64,000 bases of DNA, taken from Nilaparvata lugens. Taxonomy: Eukaryota; Arthropoda; Insecta; Hemiptera; Delphacidae. The stretch is taken from positions 55,602,503 to 55,666,502 of the forward strand of contig NC_052510.1 of assembly GCF_014356525.2 (NCBI RefSeq), written 5' to 3'. Numbering within the stretch: position 1 is the first letter of the stretch; every line of letters starts with the position of its first letter. Made by a program: the position numbers and the translations under genes. The notes beneath the pieces were generated by a model. It worked only from the letters and a program-made list of their open reading frames with translations. It had not been told where the DNA came from and made no database searches. Positions 55,001-64,000 of this stretch are shown here, in pieces.

Positions 55001-57756
55001 CTCAACCTCACCTCAAAAATGTGATTAATACAAAAATGGGATAATGAAAGAATACCCTTTGGTGTGAACTGTTCATAGCTTACATATTTGATACGTACTA
55101 CATCACCCGAAGACGCTACGGCGGTCTGAAACATCTTAAAAGTTAAAAACGGTCTGTAACGCCCTCACAGTTACTCAAACGGCCTACTCATCTTTCTCGT
55201 CGTCTTCTTACAGGGGTAGGCATTAATACCTGTTTCGCCTTCAAACATTCTCCCACCTTTTTCTTGGTCTGCCGATACTTCTCCTCCCTTCTGGCTTGTA
55301 AGCAATGACAGCTTTGGGGATTCTTCCGTTTCCCATTCTCTCAACATGTTCTCTCCACTGTTGTCGATTCTCGTCAACTCGTTGAGGTATAGAGATCACA
55401 TTGAGCTCTCTACGGATATCAATATTATAAAGCCTGTCCTCTCTGGTGCATCCCTTCACTGACCTTAAAAATCTCATTTCGGCCGCCTGTAACCTGCTCC
55501 ACTCCCTTCTCTTTGGTACCTAGGTTTCACAGCCATACAAAAGTGTTGGCATATTATACATCTTTCTATCTTTTATGCATCTCATCTTTCTATTGGCATA
55601 TTATACATTGAACTACAATACAGAGTAGGATTCATAGTTGACATTGTTTTGTTCTCTTTACGTTCACTGTCAATCAGTGGAACAGTTTTGGGCGTAAGTT
55701 AGCCTGTGGTACTTTTCTGTACGTTGGGTGATTCTGAATGATTGAATAAATAAATATACATTTTTTTAGAACCTCTCTGTCGTTGGGATACAATGTGAGC
55801 ATAAATGAAGTTAGCCATAATTATCTTCAGATTATTGAACAGTTATGATTTAGAAAACATTTAATAAAATCTCACCCAATACTCTTCCTTGCTCTATACA
55901 TGCTGCTCTCAATCGTGTTGTAACTGATCTGCGATGCGACCTCTGGAGGAACATCACTGTGAAAATAAAACATTTGTGAGAACTTTACTAACAAACTCTA
56001 TAAACGCTAATTTATTGTTACAGCTTATACTGTATATTTAAGGCTCAACTCACAATTACACGACTCAGGTCGAGAAGAGACTCGTCTCTAGTAGAGAACA
56101 TGTGTTTCCAAATGGTGACACTCAGACCAGTCGAATTTAGTCTCCGTGACGTCACCATTAGAAAACACATGCTCTTGACTAGAGTCGAGTCTCTTCTCGA
56201 CCTGAGTTGCGTAAGTGTGAGTTGAGCCTTAGTTACTGGTAAAGCTCTAATTAAAAAAATTGCATGGTTGCCTGTAAAGTTGGTATACGGGCGAAAGTTT
56301 TACGTGACAACGACTTTGAGTGGTAAAATAATTTTAATGTGAATATTCATTCGTATAGTAGGAAGAAGGATGAAATAATAACTCCCAATGAGAGTGAGTG
56401 AGAGGCACGCGTCCCTTCCACTCGGGCATGGTTAGCCCGCGCCCACCTAAGAGCGAGAGAGACAACCATTGACTTGACATTTTGAATTAGTGGCGCAGTC
56501 GCAGGAGATTGCTTGCGGCGCCTGCACAGGTTGACTGCTCCGTTTCACTCTCTCTCCAGGTGAATGCTTCGGGTTGCTGGGCTTGCTGCTGCGAGCGTTG
56601 CTCGCCACTGCTCCTATTCGTGCTCTTTCCAGACGACCGTGAACCGAAACGAACGCTCTCACTCGCTCTCATTGTGAGCGCATAACGTGGGAACGTAACG
56701 CAGTTTCTTGAAGTGTCTCCCGGCAAACCAATTTATAAGACGTTGTCACGTCAAAAACAATCTATTCTTGATATTTAATTTTTTGCAAGGCCGTACTGCA
56801 GGCTTCCAGTGTATGTGCAGGAGCACACTTTCAGGAACTGATTTTCAAGACTACCCCTTCTCTAGAACCTAAAGAACATTCTCTCTTCTAGAGAAGAGGG
56901 AAGATACGTGACGACTACCCGGACACCCACTGTTGGGAGGACCAAAGAAGTAAAAAGTAAAATTAGGTAAGTGGTAAAGTCAAAGTGACCTCATAATAAA
57001 TATTTCCTTCAACTTACTACACTTAGGCTACAGATCAATAAAATTCCTTAGCGACGAGTAGTACTAACATAAACCTCACCAAAGGGAAGTCGCTATAAAA
57101 AATTCCACTATCATTAGACTGCGGTAAATTTAAGACAAGTAACAAGTGTACATGAAAATTCAATGAATCACCGTGTCTTACTTCTAATGTCATCACCACC
57201 GTTCAAGGAACTGTTCATGAATTTGAAATAAAATCTAATGAATTTATATGTTATGTGCTCTAGCTGCGGCGGCTCTAGTAGTCGCTAAAGTATTACACCT
57301 TCAACAAGTATTTATTAACCTAGACAGCCATCAATAGCCTACACGTTCCATCAAAAATGCGAACGATTCTGATTTATGTTGATAACTTAAAAGCTGGGCC
57401 TATAGACCTACAATAAATATAAAATATACGTACCTTTTTGTTAATTCTTCGTGGAAAATTTTGCGCAAAGTGCCCCTTTTTTCAGTACAACACCTCTTTA
57501 AAATATTTCTTCTCAAACTTAACGCTTCTGGTAGAGAAGTATTAGGAGTACAAGTATGTATTGAAAGATGTTTTATTCGCCTACCCTCTTCGCCATCTGT
57601 CAAATATAAAATGCCATTTCCTCTACAATTTGATGTATAGCAACTTAATCTCCATAGACGGGGTTTTCGTATTCTAACTCGGTACCAATACCCATTTCCA
57701 TCAGAAAATAATGGAAAACCGCGTTGGCTTGTACACTCTATAACTTCATTTCCCAT
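42391..57756 (-). CDS. FLYWCH/MULE transposase-derived gene, copy 2, exons 1-5 only
   Basis: The exons are 57756-57434, 55956-55876, 52747-52351, 48710-48504 and 42605-42391, all with intact splice sites and open frames. Relative to copy 1 I see D153H, M257I and A318V, plus a few silent changes. Asn306 is conserved. Exons 6 and 7 are missing because the contig ends at the N gap in intron 5. It may be the second allele of copy 1 or a 3'-truncated paralogue. The sequence alone cannot decide, but the gap position favours the allele. Confidence 0.75.
42780..43690. repeat. Copy 2-specific block with diverged internal repeats, LINE UTR-like
   Basis: GAGTTTCACCCATCTCTGGT occurs at about 43171 and 43442, and CCTACGTGAGNTCCA at 43091 and 43320. 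The final part, GTCGCCTCCTACGACAAGC to CCCACAGGGG, resembles the conserved UTR end of some insect LINEs (recollection, not tested). Long frames in it have no family match. Confidence 0.4.
44035..44125 (-). repeat. LINE 3' end, reversed
   Basis: Reverse of the tail at 30830-30935: AATCATTCAGAATTACACAA and AAAAGTACCACAGGC. Confidence 0.55.
44126..44850. other. AT-rich, locally duplicated stretch
   Basis: GAGAGTCTTTTGTTCATTTC appears near 44233 and 44432. CCAATATGATTTGATTTGAT repeats, as do TTAAATACTTA palindromes. The minus frame at 44609-44791 is low complexity. Confidence 0.5.
44857..48460 (+). mobile_element. Tigger/pogo-like DNA transposon, copy 2 only
   Basis: Inverted ends GTCAACTGGGGTAAATGTGA (left) and, reversed, GTCAACCGGGGCTATTATGA (right). 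GGGGCTATYATGATA-like motifs recur at about 44885, 45230, 45255 and 45276, and inverted at 48225, 48240-48275 and 48430. It carries one decayed transposase gene on the plus strand. It is absent from copy 1. Exact ends and a TA duplication could not be fixed. Confidence 0.75.
45618..47149 (+). pseudogene. Tigger/pogo-like transposase, frameshifted
   Basis: From the ATG at 45618 (MVRNYKPKNTEK) a psq-like helix-turn-helix runs through at least one frameshift. The frame at 45862-46497 gives a CENP-B-like region (PGHDWFKGFSSRHSLSLKKH) and DDE_1 with WNLDETSL as the first Asp. The frame at 46571-47149, open from about 46500, has IIKLPSHTTDILQPLDKTCF and ends in an acidic/basic tail. At about 46478 the DGH motif, with the second catalytic Asp, is hit by an apparent 4-nt loss, which also causes the frame change. 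The protein is not active as it stands. Confidence 0.8.
48504..48710 (-). CDS. Exon 4, copy 2
   Basis: Same length as copy 1 with A318V. The IVSNHDSD motif is unchanged. The Tigger-like element ends about 45 bp downstream of the donor. Confidence 0.8.
48897..49735. repeat. Family A composite, copy 2 only
   Basis: A forward part (48905-49108), a reversed part (49190-49462) and an end with GAGCGCGAGGTCTACTGTTC to ACTAGT, separated by TAATACTACCCGTTCAAAA pieces. Copy 1 is continuous here (24060). Confidence 0.6.
49860..49965 (+). repeat. SINE tail, copy 2
   Basis: Matches 24205-24299. Immediately after it copy 2 lacks the LINE/MITE C block of copy 1. Confidence 0.55.
50574..51150 (+). repeat. 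Family A composite, copy 2
   Basis: TTGACCGAGCGAAGTGAGGT through GCGAAACGCGG, then TAATACTACCCGTTCAAAA and a GAGCGCGAGGTCTACTGTT end. Different from the deleted family A copy in the matching interval of copy 1. Confidence 0.6.
51219..51546. repeat. Foldback with MITE D at its centre, copy 2
   Basis: The MITE D ends (GGCTGCCGCAAAGTAGACCC) are mirrored, and the flanks are mirrored as well for about 50 more bases (ATTATGTCTTTATGTGAAAA against its complement). Total arm length is about 130. Confidence 0.7.
51547..52135 (+). repeat. Repeat I with expanded CA/CCA microsatellite, copy 2
   Basis: The repeat I border GAGATGAGATATCGTGTACA precedes about 410 bases of CA with ACC and CAA interruptions (51603-52014). 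GGACTCAGGGGACC and GGAAAGCAATACTTTCC follow. All frames across it are low-complexity artefacts. Confidence 0.85.
52351..52747 (-). CDS. Exon 3, copy 2
   Basis: Same length as copy 1. Differences are D153H and M257I, plus silent changes. D242 is retained. Confidence 0.75.
53727..53872. repeat. Foldback MITE, copy 2
   Basis: Counterpart of 28690-28836 with nearly the same sequence. Confidence 0.7.
54374..55172. repeat. Multi-layer nested palindrome, copy 2
   Basis: Same layers as 29344-30740 but without the LINE tail, so the arms are uninterrupted. Confidence 0.8.
55198..55580 (-). pseudogene. LINE C-terminal insert, copy 2 only
   Basis: The minus frame 55477-55241 reads MRFLRSVKGCTREDRLYN, then WREHVERMGNGRIPK and GRRSIGRPRKRWENV, the well-known end of RTE/Jockey-like ORF2 proteins. 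The insert is bounded by CTCATCTTTCT on both sides (11 bp). Copy 1 has a single copy of it. 5' truncated. Confidence 0.75.
55675..55765 (+). repeat. LINE 3' end, copy 2
   Basis: Counterpart of 30830-30935. Confidence 0.6.
55876..55956 (-). CDS. Exon 2, copy 2
   Basis: 81 nt with the same borders as copy 1. One silent change (TCC to TCG, Ser). Confidence 0.75.
56041..56232. repeat. Foldback MITE E, copy 2
   Basis: Counterpart of 31214-31410 with a few changes in the arms. Confidence 0.85.
56258..56756. mobile_element. 0.5 kb GC-rich insert, copy 2 only, class unknown
   Basis: Copy 1 reads ATTAAAAAATAATCTATTC here. Copy 2 has an insert starting ATTGCATGGTTGCCTGTAAA and ending AGACGTTGTCACGTCAAAAA. 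TTTTACGTGACAACG near the left (56297) and CGTTGTCACGT at the right are inverted. GAGCGAGAGAG and CTCTCACTCGCTCTC-like blocks are frequent. Minus frames at 56447-56726 match no family I know. Confidence 0.6.
57434..57756 (-). CDS. Exon 1, copy 2
   Basis: The encoded FLYWCH region is identical to copy 1 up to the donor GTACGT (copy 1 has GTACTT). Confidence 0.75.
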
Positions 57757-57977
57757 AGTACTAATCAATTAGGCCAACCTATTTTTACAAGAAACTAACA
57801 TGAAGTCTATTTAAACTAACAAACCAGAACAGTCTATCTATGACCCAATAATTATACAATTTTAAAAACACATTACTATTATTATACATAATAACATAAC
57901 CCCAACAGAAATGGAAGGTTTAAAAATAATAATAATAAAAATAAAGCAACAAAGCAAAATCTCTGTGGAGAGAATTC

Positions 57978-58152
57978 TGCGCATGCTCAGAACGCTAAGG
58001 ATGAGGACCTCATCAGTTGACAAATCACCCACTTCGAGCGCTCAAGGTATAGGACATGCGCAGGGTCTGTAGAAAGATAGACCTTGCGCATAACCTATCT
58101 ATAGACCTTGCGCAGATGCGCATGACCTTTCTATAGACCTTGCGCTTGCGCA
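57978..58152 (-). promoter_or_regulatory. Candidate promoter, copy 2: GCGCA motif cluster
   Basis: Same motif array as copy 1. It lacks eight bases of a duplicated AGATAGAG-type unit but keeps every GCGC motif, 222-396 bp upstream of the copy 2 ATG. Confidence 0.5.
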
Positions 58153-58179
58153 CTACGATCAGTGACCCGGGAAAAAAGG

Positions 58180-59364
58180 GAATTTTGATGCATTGTGGGA
58201 TTGAGATTGGGGATTGAGGTTATGTACGACGTTATCAAATCATAAATTATTAGTTAGTGTTACCTATCAAACTGTCATACCATAGTTTTGCTGAAGTGAA
58301 ACGTCTCATCTTCTATTAATTTGGTATGTGTGTCTGTTAATTACTTAAATAGTTTATTACTTGACTGAAATATTCTAGAAAAGCCAACAATATTTTTGAA
58401 AAGTATTTGGCTTTATTTCTGGAATATTACATCCTTTAACGTAACCTACTAGGAATGAATGCAATGTATGAAATGTGAAAGTAAAAATTATTTTGTTCTG
58501 TTTTTAATTCTTTTTCTATTCTTCGTGAAAATAGTTCAATTTGTTTTTTTTTCATATAGATTTGTAAGCTTTGCCTATTGGCGGAGTGAATAGTAGAAAA
58601 TAGTAACTCCTGTAGTCTTGCCTATTGGCGGAGAGCCACTAGACTACAATACTACCCCTTCAACAACATTGAATATTTTTCAAAGTGTATCTTTTTATAA
58701 GTACCAGAGTTTATTTGTATCTTCTCAAAAGCAACGTGTTGCATCCGAAAAGATACACAAATAGCTTTTTGAAGTTCCGTCCTTTTAATACAACAAGAGA
58801 AAACTTCTATACCCCACTAAGAAATACGATGTTGTCCATTTAAAACATAACAAAGCTGACATTAGTTTAACATGCTCTTTTCATTGTTGGTGATAAGATG
58901 CAACTCTCTCATTCATGAAGAATATCATCTGTGTGTAGTGAGCTTCCTCCATCTAGGGTCTCTGAAACTGATGTTTTTGAAAAGCATTAAATATCACCCC
59001 ACCAACCATACCTTGCCAATTTATGCCATCGCAAAGGCACGAAGGCAAAGCTAGGGGTTGCATACTGTACACAGTCAAGTATAAGCTATTAGGCCTACTC
59101 ATTAATCACAAAGTCCAATAGTTTGAAATACCTATTAAAATCATCAAGTAAACAAGTTAAGTGGAACATTATCTCTAAATATTTTGAGAACTATTAGAAA
59201 TAGAAACTTGAAAACGGTTTCATTGTATTTGCCATCAAATTTATAGCGTAGCCTATTTTATGTAGCATTTGACAAGGAATATAATGAAACTAATTTCAAG
59301 TTCATAACTAATAGTTTTCAAGATTATTTTTAAAAAATGTGCAGAAACTTGCAATTTTTACTTT
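58180..59364. other. Gene-free upstream stretch, copy 2
   Basis: Matches 32860-34029 with few changes. A CAATGTATG-like insertion near 58460 and small indels differ. Nothing coding recognised. Confidence 0.45.
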
Positions 59365-59480
59365 TCTTGTCCTATTACCATAGGTAAGGAAAGTATTGCT
59401 TTCCGAAAAAAAATTAAGATACCCAAATTTCTATACGTTTCAAGGTCTCCTGAGTCCAAAAAAGTGGTTTTTGGGTATTG

Positions 59481-59535
<55 letters not shown>

Positions 59536-60195
59536 AGTGTATGTGCGCCTGTGTACACGATATCTCATCTCCCAATTAACGGAATGACTTGAAATTTGAA
59601 ACTTAAGGTCCTTAAACTATAAGTATCCGCGCCGAACAATTTTGATCAAATGCAATTCAAGATGGCGGCTGAAATGGCGTAAATGTTGTCAAAAACAGGG
59701 TTTTTCGCGATTTTCTCGAAAACGGCTCCAACGATTTTGATAAAATTTATACCTAATATAGGTAGTCATTGATAAGCTATATCAACTGCCACAAGTCCCA
59801 TATCTGTTTAAATTTCAGAATCTCCGCCTCATCTATGCAAAGTTTGGTTTTAGATTCTCAATTAAGTGGCTCAGATACAATTTAAACAAAACATTTCAAG
59901 TGGAATAGATTGAGCAAGAAAATCTCTTCAATTAATGTTCAGTAACATTTTCTCCTAAAATTGAAAATAAGCTCGAAATTCGAGAAAATGTGATTATTCA
60001 ATTGCAAACTGTTAGCAACTGTTGATTCTATTGAATTATTCACTACGAAGAGATAGCAGACCTCGTGTGTCTCCAGCATCCTGTCACCAGCTGGTTCAGA
60101 TGGTATAGTAGACTTGAGATGCGCGTGAACACTAGCGTCAGGCGATCAATTTTCATAACGGCAAGGAAAGTTGTGTGAGTGCGCCACAACAGATT
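59365..60195 (-). repeat. Repeat I, copy 2 upstream region
   Basis: Counterpart of 34030-34835. Here the GT run is long (59484-59531), while in copy 1 it is nearly absent. Confidence 0.7.
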
Positions 60196-60454
60196 TTTAA
60201 AAATGTGCAGAACGTGCAACTTTTTGTTTTAAAGGAGATTAACTTGTTTACTTGTTGATTGACAGGTATTTTAAACTATTGGGTTTTGTAAAATAGTGAA
60301 TTCTAAAAGGAAAAATTTTCAGTTACTTGATAGCATAAACTAAATTTTTTTTTATATATTTGGATGATTAAAAAATCACACACTATACTTTTTAATCTTT
60401 ATTTATAATTATTTTTTGCTCTCTTCAGTGGTTATTAAATCAGTCATATCTTAT

Positions 60455-60665
60455 GTATGGTTAGGTCAGGTAGAGACTCCCTTTACAGCTAAAGGCTTGA
60501 TTAGGTTACATAAGGTGTGGTAAGATTATGCCTGGAAATATCAGATTGGCCCAGGCTTGGTTAGGTCAGGTTACATTGTGTTGGGCGTAATTAGGTTAGG
60601 CCAGCCCACGGCTGGGGTTTTAATGTTGTTTAGATTAGGTAGAGTTTGGTAGGGCTTTGGTATGA
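60455..60665. repeat. TTAGGT-rich stretch, copy 2
   Basis: Counterpart of 35088-35280. Immediately after it copy 2 has about 170 bases not found in copy 1, with AAATAGACTTAGACTTAAAA. Confidence 0.5.
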
Positions 60666-63362
60666 TTAGAGCTTGATGTGACAATAAATATTAAGAATAT
60701 AATATCATACAAACATATATTTCATGAGTTGATCAAATTTCTGGTTGTGGTATTGAATTCAGTTGACTGGATGGCAGACACCTCTTTATGATTTCTCATC
60801 TGAGCTTAGACTCAAATAGACTTAAAATGTGAGCTTAGACAAATAGACTTAGACTTAAAATGTGGTCCACGGTCTGCACTATGCAAATATGTAGAATTCT
60901 TCCAAAGCTAAAATACTCCACTTTCAAACATTTTTTCTTTTTTCAAAAATCTAAATTTTTTACCTCTGAATCATTGCTGATTCTCTGTATAATTCTACAT
61001 ACCTAATTAAGATAGCCTAAGTAATTAAGATATTTCCAATTTTGTAGTAACTGGAAAATAGGTAGCAAAAGATTATTGAAAATCAAAATTAAGAAGTATA
61101 GAGTCGAAATTTTATAATTTTTCCAAATATCTCAAAAAGATTTCTGACTGATCATTTTTCCTTCAGAATTCAACTATTCTAAAAAATCCAATATTTTACA
61201 ATACGATAAGCCCACCTGCCAATCACCAAGTAAATAGGTTAATCTCTTGAAACAAAAAAAATTGCACATTTTTTGTAATAGGCCCATCTCAAAAACTATT
61301 AAAGTTACAAATTTTAAACAGGTTTCACTGGATTCCTCTTCAATTTTTACATAAATTTGACTATTTAAAAACCTATTGCCATGATCAAATTATAAAAAAA
61401 ACTAATAAAACAATTTCATCTTTCCGCCGACTGTTCATCTAATATACTTTGAAATCGACATCAATGTAATACATTTTTAACTCCTCTTGACCTCCATGTA
61501 GAAGGAAACAAACTTACCGCAGCCCATCTACTAAAGGTCCCCATGAATCATGTTTATAATCATAAACGTTTATAATCATAGATTATAAACTGACGTTTAT
61601 CAAAAATATTTAATTCCTCATTCGACCCATGCTAGGACTATCAAATATGTGATGATTTTGAACGATCAGAGATAGTGGATCAAATATATCTGACCAGATC
61701 TGATCAAATATATTTGACCAGATATATTTTATAATACTATAATGACTGTGTCATTAACTGTAACAATCTTGGCCTATTTTAATTATTATCCTTACCGTTG
61801 TTGCATTCCGGTGTTTTCTTTTTAAATGACTGTGATATTCTCTAGTGAAGAAACTGTCAAATATATTGTTTTGGTCTCTTCCAACATCCTATCTATATTT
61901 CTACAACAGTGCTTAGTTCAGTCACTTGGTGCAAAAAGGGCTCTACTCGATTTTCATAAGAGAATCACCGTTTCAATTCTTAACGATTGTCGGCAGACAT
62001 TTAGGCTATCGTCACAACACCCAGAATGGTCTCCGATATCTGAGAATTAAGGTCCTTATAATGATAGTCAAATTAGTTGATACCCTAAAACAATAATCAC
62101 TGTAGGTTTTTTATCTAAAATTACGGTATGTAATTAATTTTAAAAATCAACATCCAAACAAGCTTGAAGCACAAGAATGATTGAATTTTGGTCCTTTCTA
62201 AACATTCAACTCAAATAAATTTCAAGCATGATAACTCGCCTGGTTGCTGAAAAAAGCATACACAGTCTCAAGTAACAAAGTATAGGCCTAATAACACTCA
62301 GAATCAATATACATTTTTTGACAGAAATGGTTTGAATGGCGATTTCAGATTAGATATGTATTACTTTATTTATTTATACAATAAGTACATTGTCAAAATG
62401 ATAAGGAGAGAAATGATGTTGATATTCATAATCTACTATGTTGCATATCCATACTTCTTTACTATTGAAATAAAAGTTCAATTTTTAAAAACACTTATAA
62501 AGTGAAAATGCACTTACTGCAAATTTTGCTACTAATAGCTATTAGTAGTGACGATGGTTTCGACCTAGTTTGGGTCATCATCAGACTGTAGAAACTTACT
62601 ATAATCTACTCTAATAGTAAGTGCATTTTCAATTCATAAATGTTTTTAAAAAAATTTAAGATATTTATTCATTAGAATGATGGAGTAATCCGTGGTCTAG
62701 TGGATAGAGTGCTTGCGTAGCAGCATAGAGATCCCGGATTCGAACCCTCTCATTACCAGAAGTTTTTTAACCAGATCACTCCCGTGTTATCGGATGGGCA
62801 CGTTAAACTGTCGGTCCCGGCTGAAGTATGTCAGTCGTGAGGCCCATTGACGGCTTAAGCAGGGAACCCACTATGCCGTCACCGTCAGGCGCCGTCCGGC
62901 ACAGACCGTCACCGTTGCGTACCGGCAACATTGCTTTGCATTGTTTTAAACGAACGGCAACTCACTATACCCGTCCGTCACCGGCCACGACCGTGTCCGT
63001 CAGTCACCGTCGGCCACCATTGCTGTTTGGGGCATTCTTGTCGGATAGCCGGTCCGTTTTTTTATCATTCTTCCAGTCGACATTCAACCATAGTGCGGTC
63101 CACGTTATAATGTCAGTATTTGATCAACATTGGACTTGCTATCCTTGTCTATCATTTGACAAAGCAGATAGCGCTATACTTTTCTAGCTCCGCAAAGCTA
63201 CCTGATCGTTATTTAACAATGTAGAAATATAATCTGGCAAGGCAGAGAATCAGCAACGCTGTTCTCCTATCCTTTTCCACTGCCATTATAACGTGGACTT
63301 CACTATATCAGTGAAATCACATCGCCAGTGTTTTGTTGTAGTGCGCCTTTGTTATGTGAGCG

Positions 63363-63501
63363 ATGAGTACGGACGAAATATTGATAGAGGCTATCAGGGA
63401 GTATCCCTTCCTGTATAATACTAGTGATAATAGTTATCACGACAACAGGAAGAAAGATAATGCCTGGCAGGAAATCTCAGAAAAGTTTTATACCATGTCA
63501 G
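63363..63501 (+). pseudogene. Harbinger MADF exon 1, copy 2
   Basis: Same exon as 37847-37985, with Met to Ile at residue 6 and the same GTAAGT donor. Confidence 0.7.
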
Positions 63502-63590
63502 GTAAGTTATTTACAAATATTATTCTGTAAGCGAAATTATGAAATCAAAGTTTTGGCCGTTTGACAAATCACACGATGATGGGAAAGGGC

Positions 63591-63946
63591 TCAAATTAAA
63601 GGTCTTGATCCCAGGGATTCGGGAAAAGTTAGCAGCCGATCCTCAGGACCAATGACCTCACGGAAGTTACTGTGTTTCACTGGGAATTTCAGTAACTCGA
63701 GCAATTCGTAGAACTTCTTTGGAGTCATGCGAAAATATAAAAAGAACTTAGCATCGTCTTTTTTCAAGTCGTCAAACAAATGATGAAATTCACCATATTC
63801 GTTTCTTCTTCTGAAGATTTCGTGCACCCAGTACCTATGCTTCCTCCGTTTCTGTATCTCTTCTTCTTCAGCAATGCTGCGGCTATTACTAGCAATTCCT
63901 CCTCGTCTGATGAACTCTCCATCGCAACTGATGCATTTCTTCTGGT
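63591..63946 (-). pseudogene. Harbinger transposase N-terminal remnant, copy 2
   Basis: The same frameshifted remnant as at 38075-38430, with no residue difference seen in the HRYWVHEIF to EDRLL part. Confidence 0.75.
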
Positions 63947-64000
63947 TAGCTCCGGTTTCTGACGGAGCTAAGCAGACGGGCAAGGGGGTTATCGCCGGAA

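Larger units (their letters stand above)
42097..64000. other. Copy 2 of the repeated segment, starting at the N gap
   Basis: Homology to copy 1 begins within the first tens of bases after the gap (TCAATCAGGT, equivalent to 14459) and continues to the window end. Substitutions are sparse in exons. The start at a gap of exactly 100 N suggests a contig end, as expected for an unmerged haplotype contig. Confidence 0.85.
62682..64000 (+). repeat. SINE split by Harbinger element, copy 2, cut by window end
   Basis: Same structure as 37166-38642. The left TSD lies at 62671-62681 and the Harbinger part starts at 62858 after TTA. The right end lies beyond the window. Confidence 0.8.

Noticed and set aside
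62828..63187. 119-residue frame at the left end of the Harbinger element (also 37312-37671)
   Set aside because: It reads through the inverted repeat and nested MITE B. Identical in both copies only because the DNA is.

Overview
This window reads as a transposon-rich, AT-rich insect nuclear genome segment. A hemipteran such as a planthopper is plausible, but nothing here proves the species. Introns have GT-AG borders, LINE and MITE families fill nearly all space between exons, and CA, AAT and CT microsatellites are common. No bacterial, viral, rRNA or CRISPR feature was seen.

The only gene I can reconstruct end to end lies on the minus strand, from 32440 down to 3695. Seven exons join in phase into a 553-residue protein with an N-terminal FLYWCH-type zinc finger (exon 1) and a MULE transposase-like domain (exons 3 to 6). 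The position of the second catalytic Asp holds Asn306, and the Glu expected in the TNNxxE motif is His437. With six introns and a 29 kb span, this looks more like a transposase-derived host gene than a live transposon. Upstream of its ATG is a cluster of GCGCA motifs resembling NRF-1 sites.

The window contains the same locus twice. Everything from about 14.46 kb to at least 38.49 kb (copy 1) reappears from 42.10 kb to the window end (copy 2), in the same order and orientation. Exons 1 to 5 of the gene recur with three amino-acid differences. Copy 2 starts directly after a 100-base N gap (41997-42096), in the middle of intron 5, so exons 6 and 7 are absent from it. The simplest reading is two overlapping haplotype contigs scaffolded head to tail rather than a true tandem duplication. 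The copies also differ by several discrete insertions: a LINE-bearing block, a TA-flanked MITE, LINE tails, a Tigger-like transposon and a GC-rich 0.5 kb insert.

Layout: 0-3.6 kb nested MITEs and LINE remnants; 3.7-32.4 kb the gene with introns full of repeats, including a 5 kb dead LINE with ORF1 and ORF2 at 14.8-19.8 kb; 32.4-37.1 kb promoter region and diffuse repeats; 37.2-38.6 kb a tRNA-derived SINE split by a PIF/Harbinger derivative; 39-42 kb a 161-bp tandem repeat, a PHD-finger ORF and a LINE fragment; gap; 42.1-64 kb copy 2, carrying a 3.6 kb Tigger/pogo-like element in intron 4.

All alignments and translations were done by eye, so repeat borders are approximate unless a target-site duplication is quoted. 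Exon borders were checked base by base.
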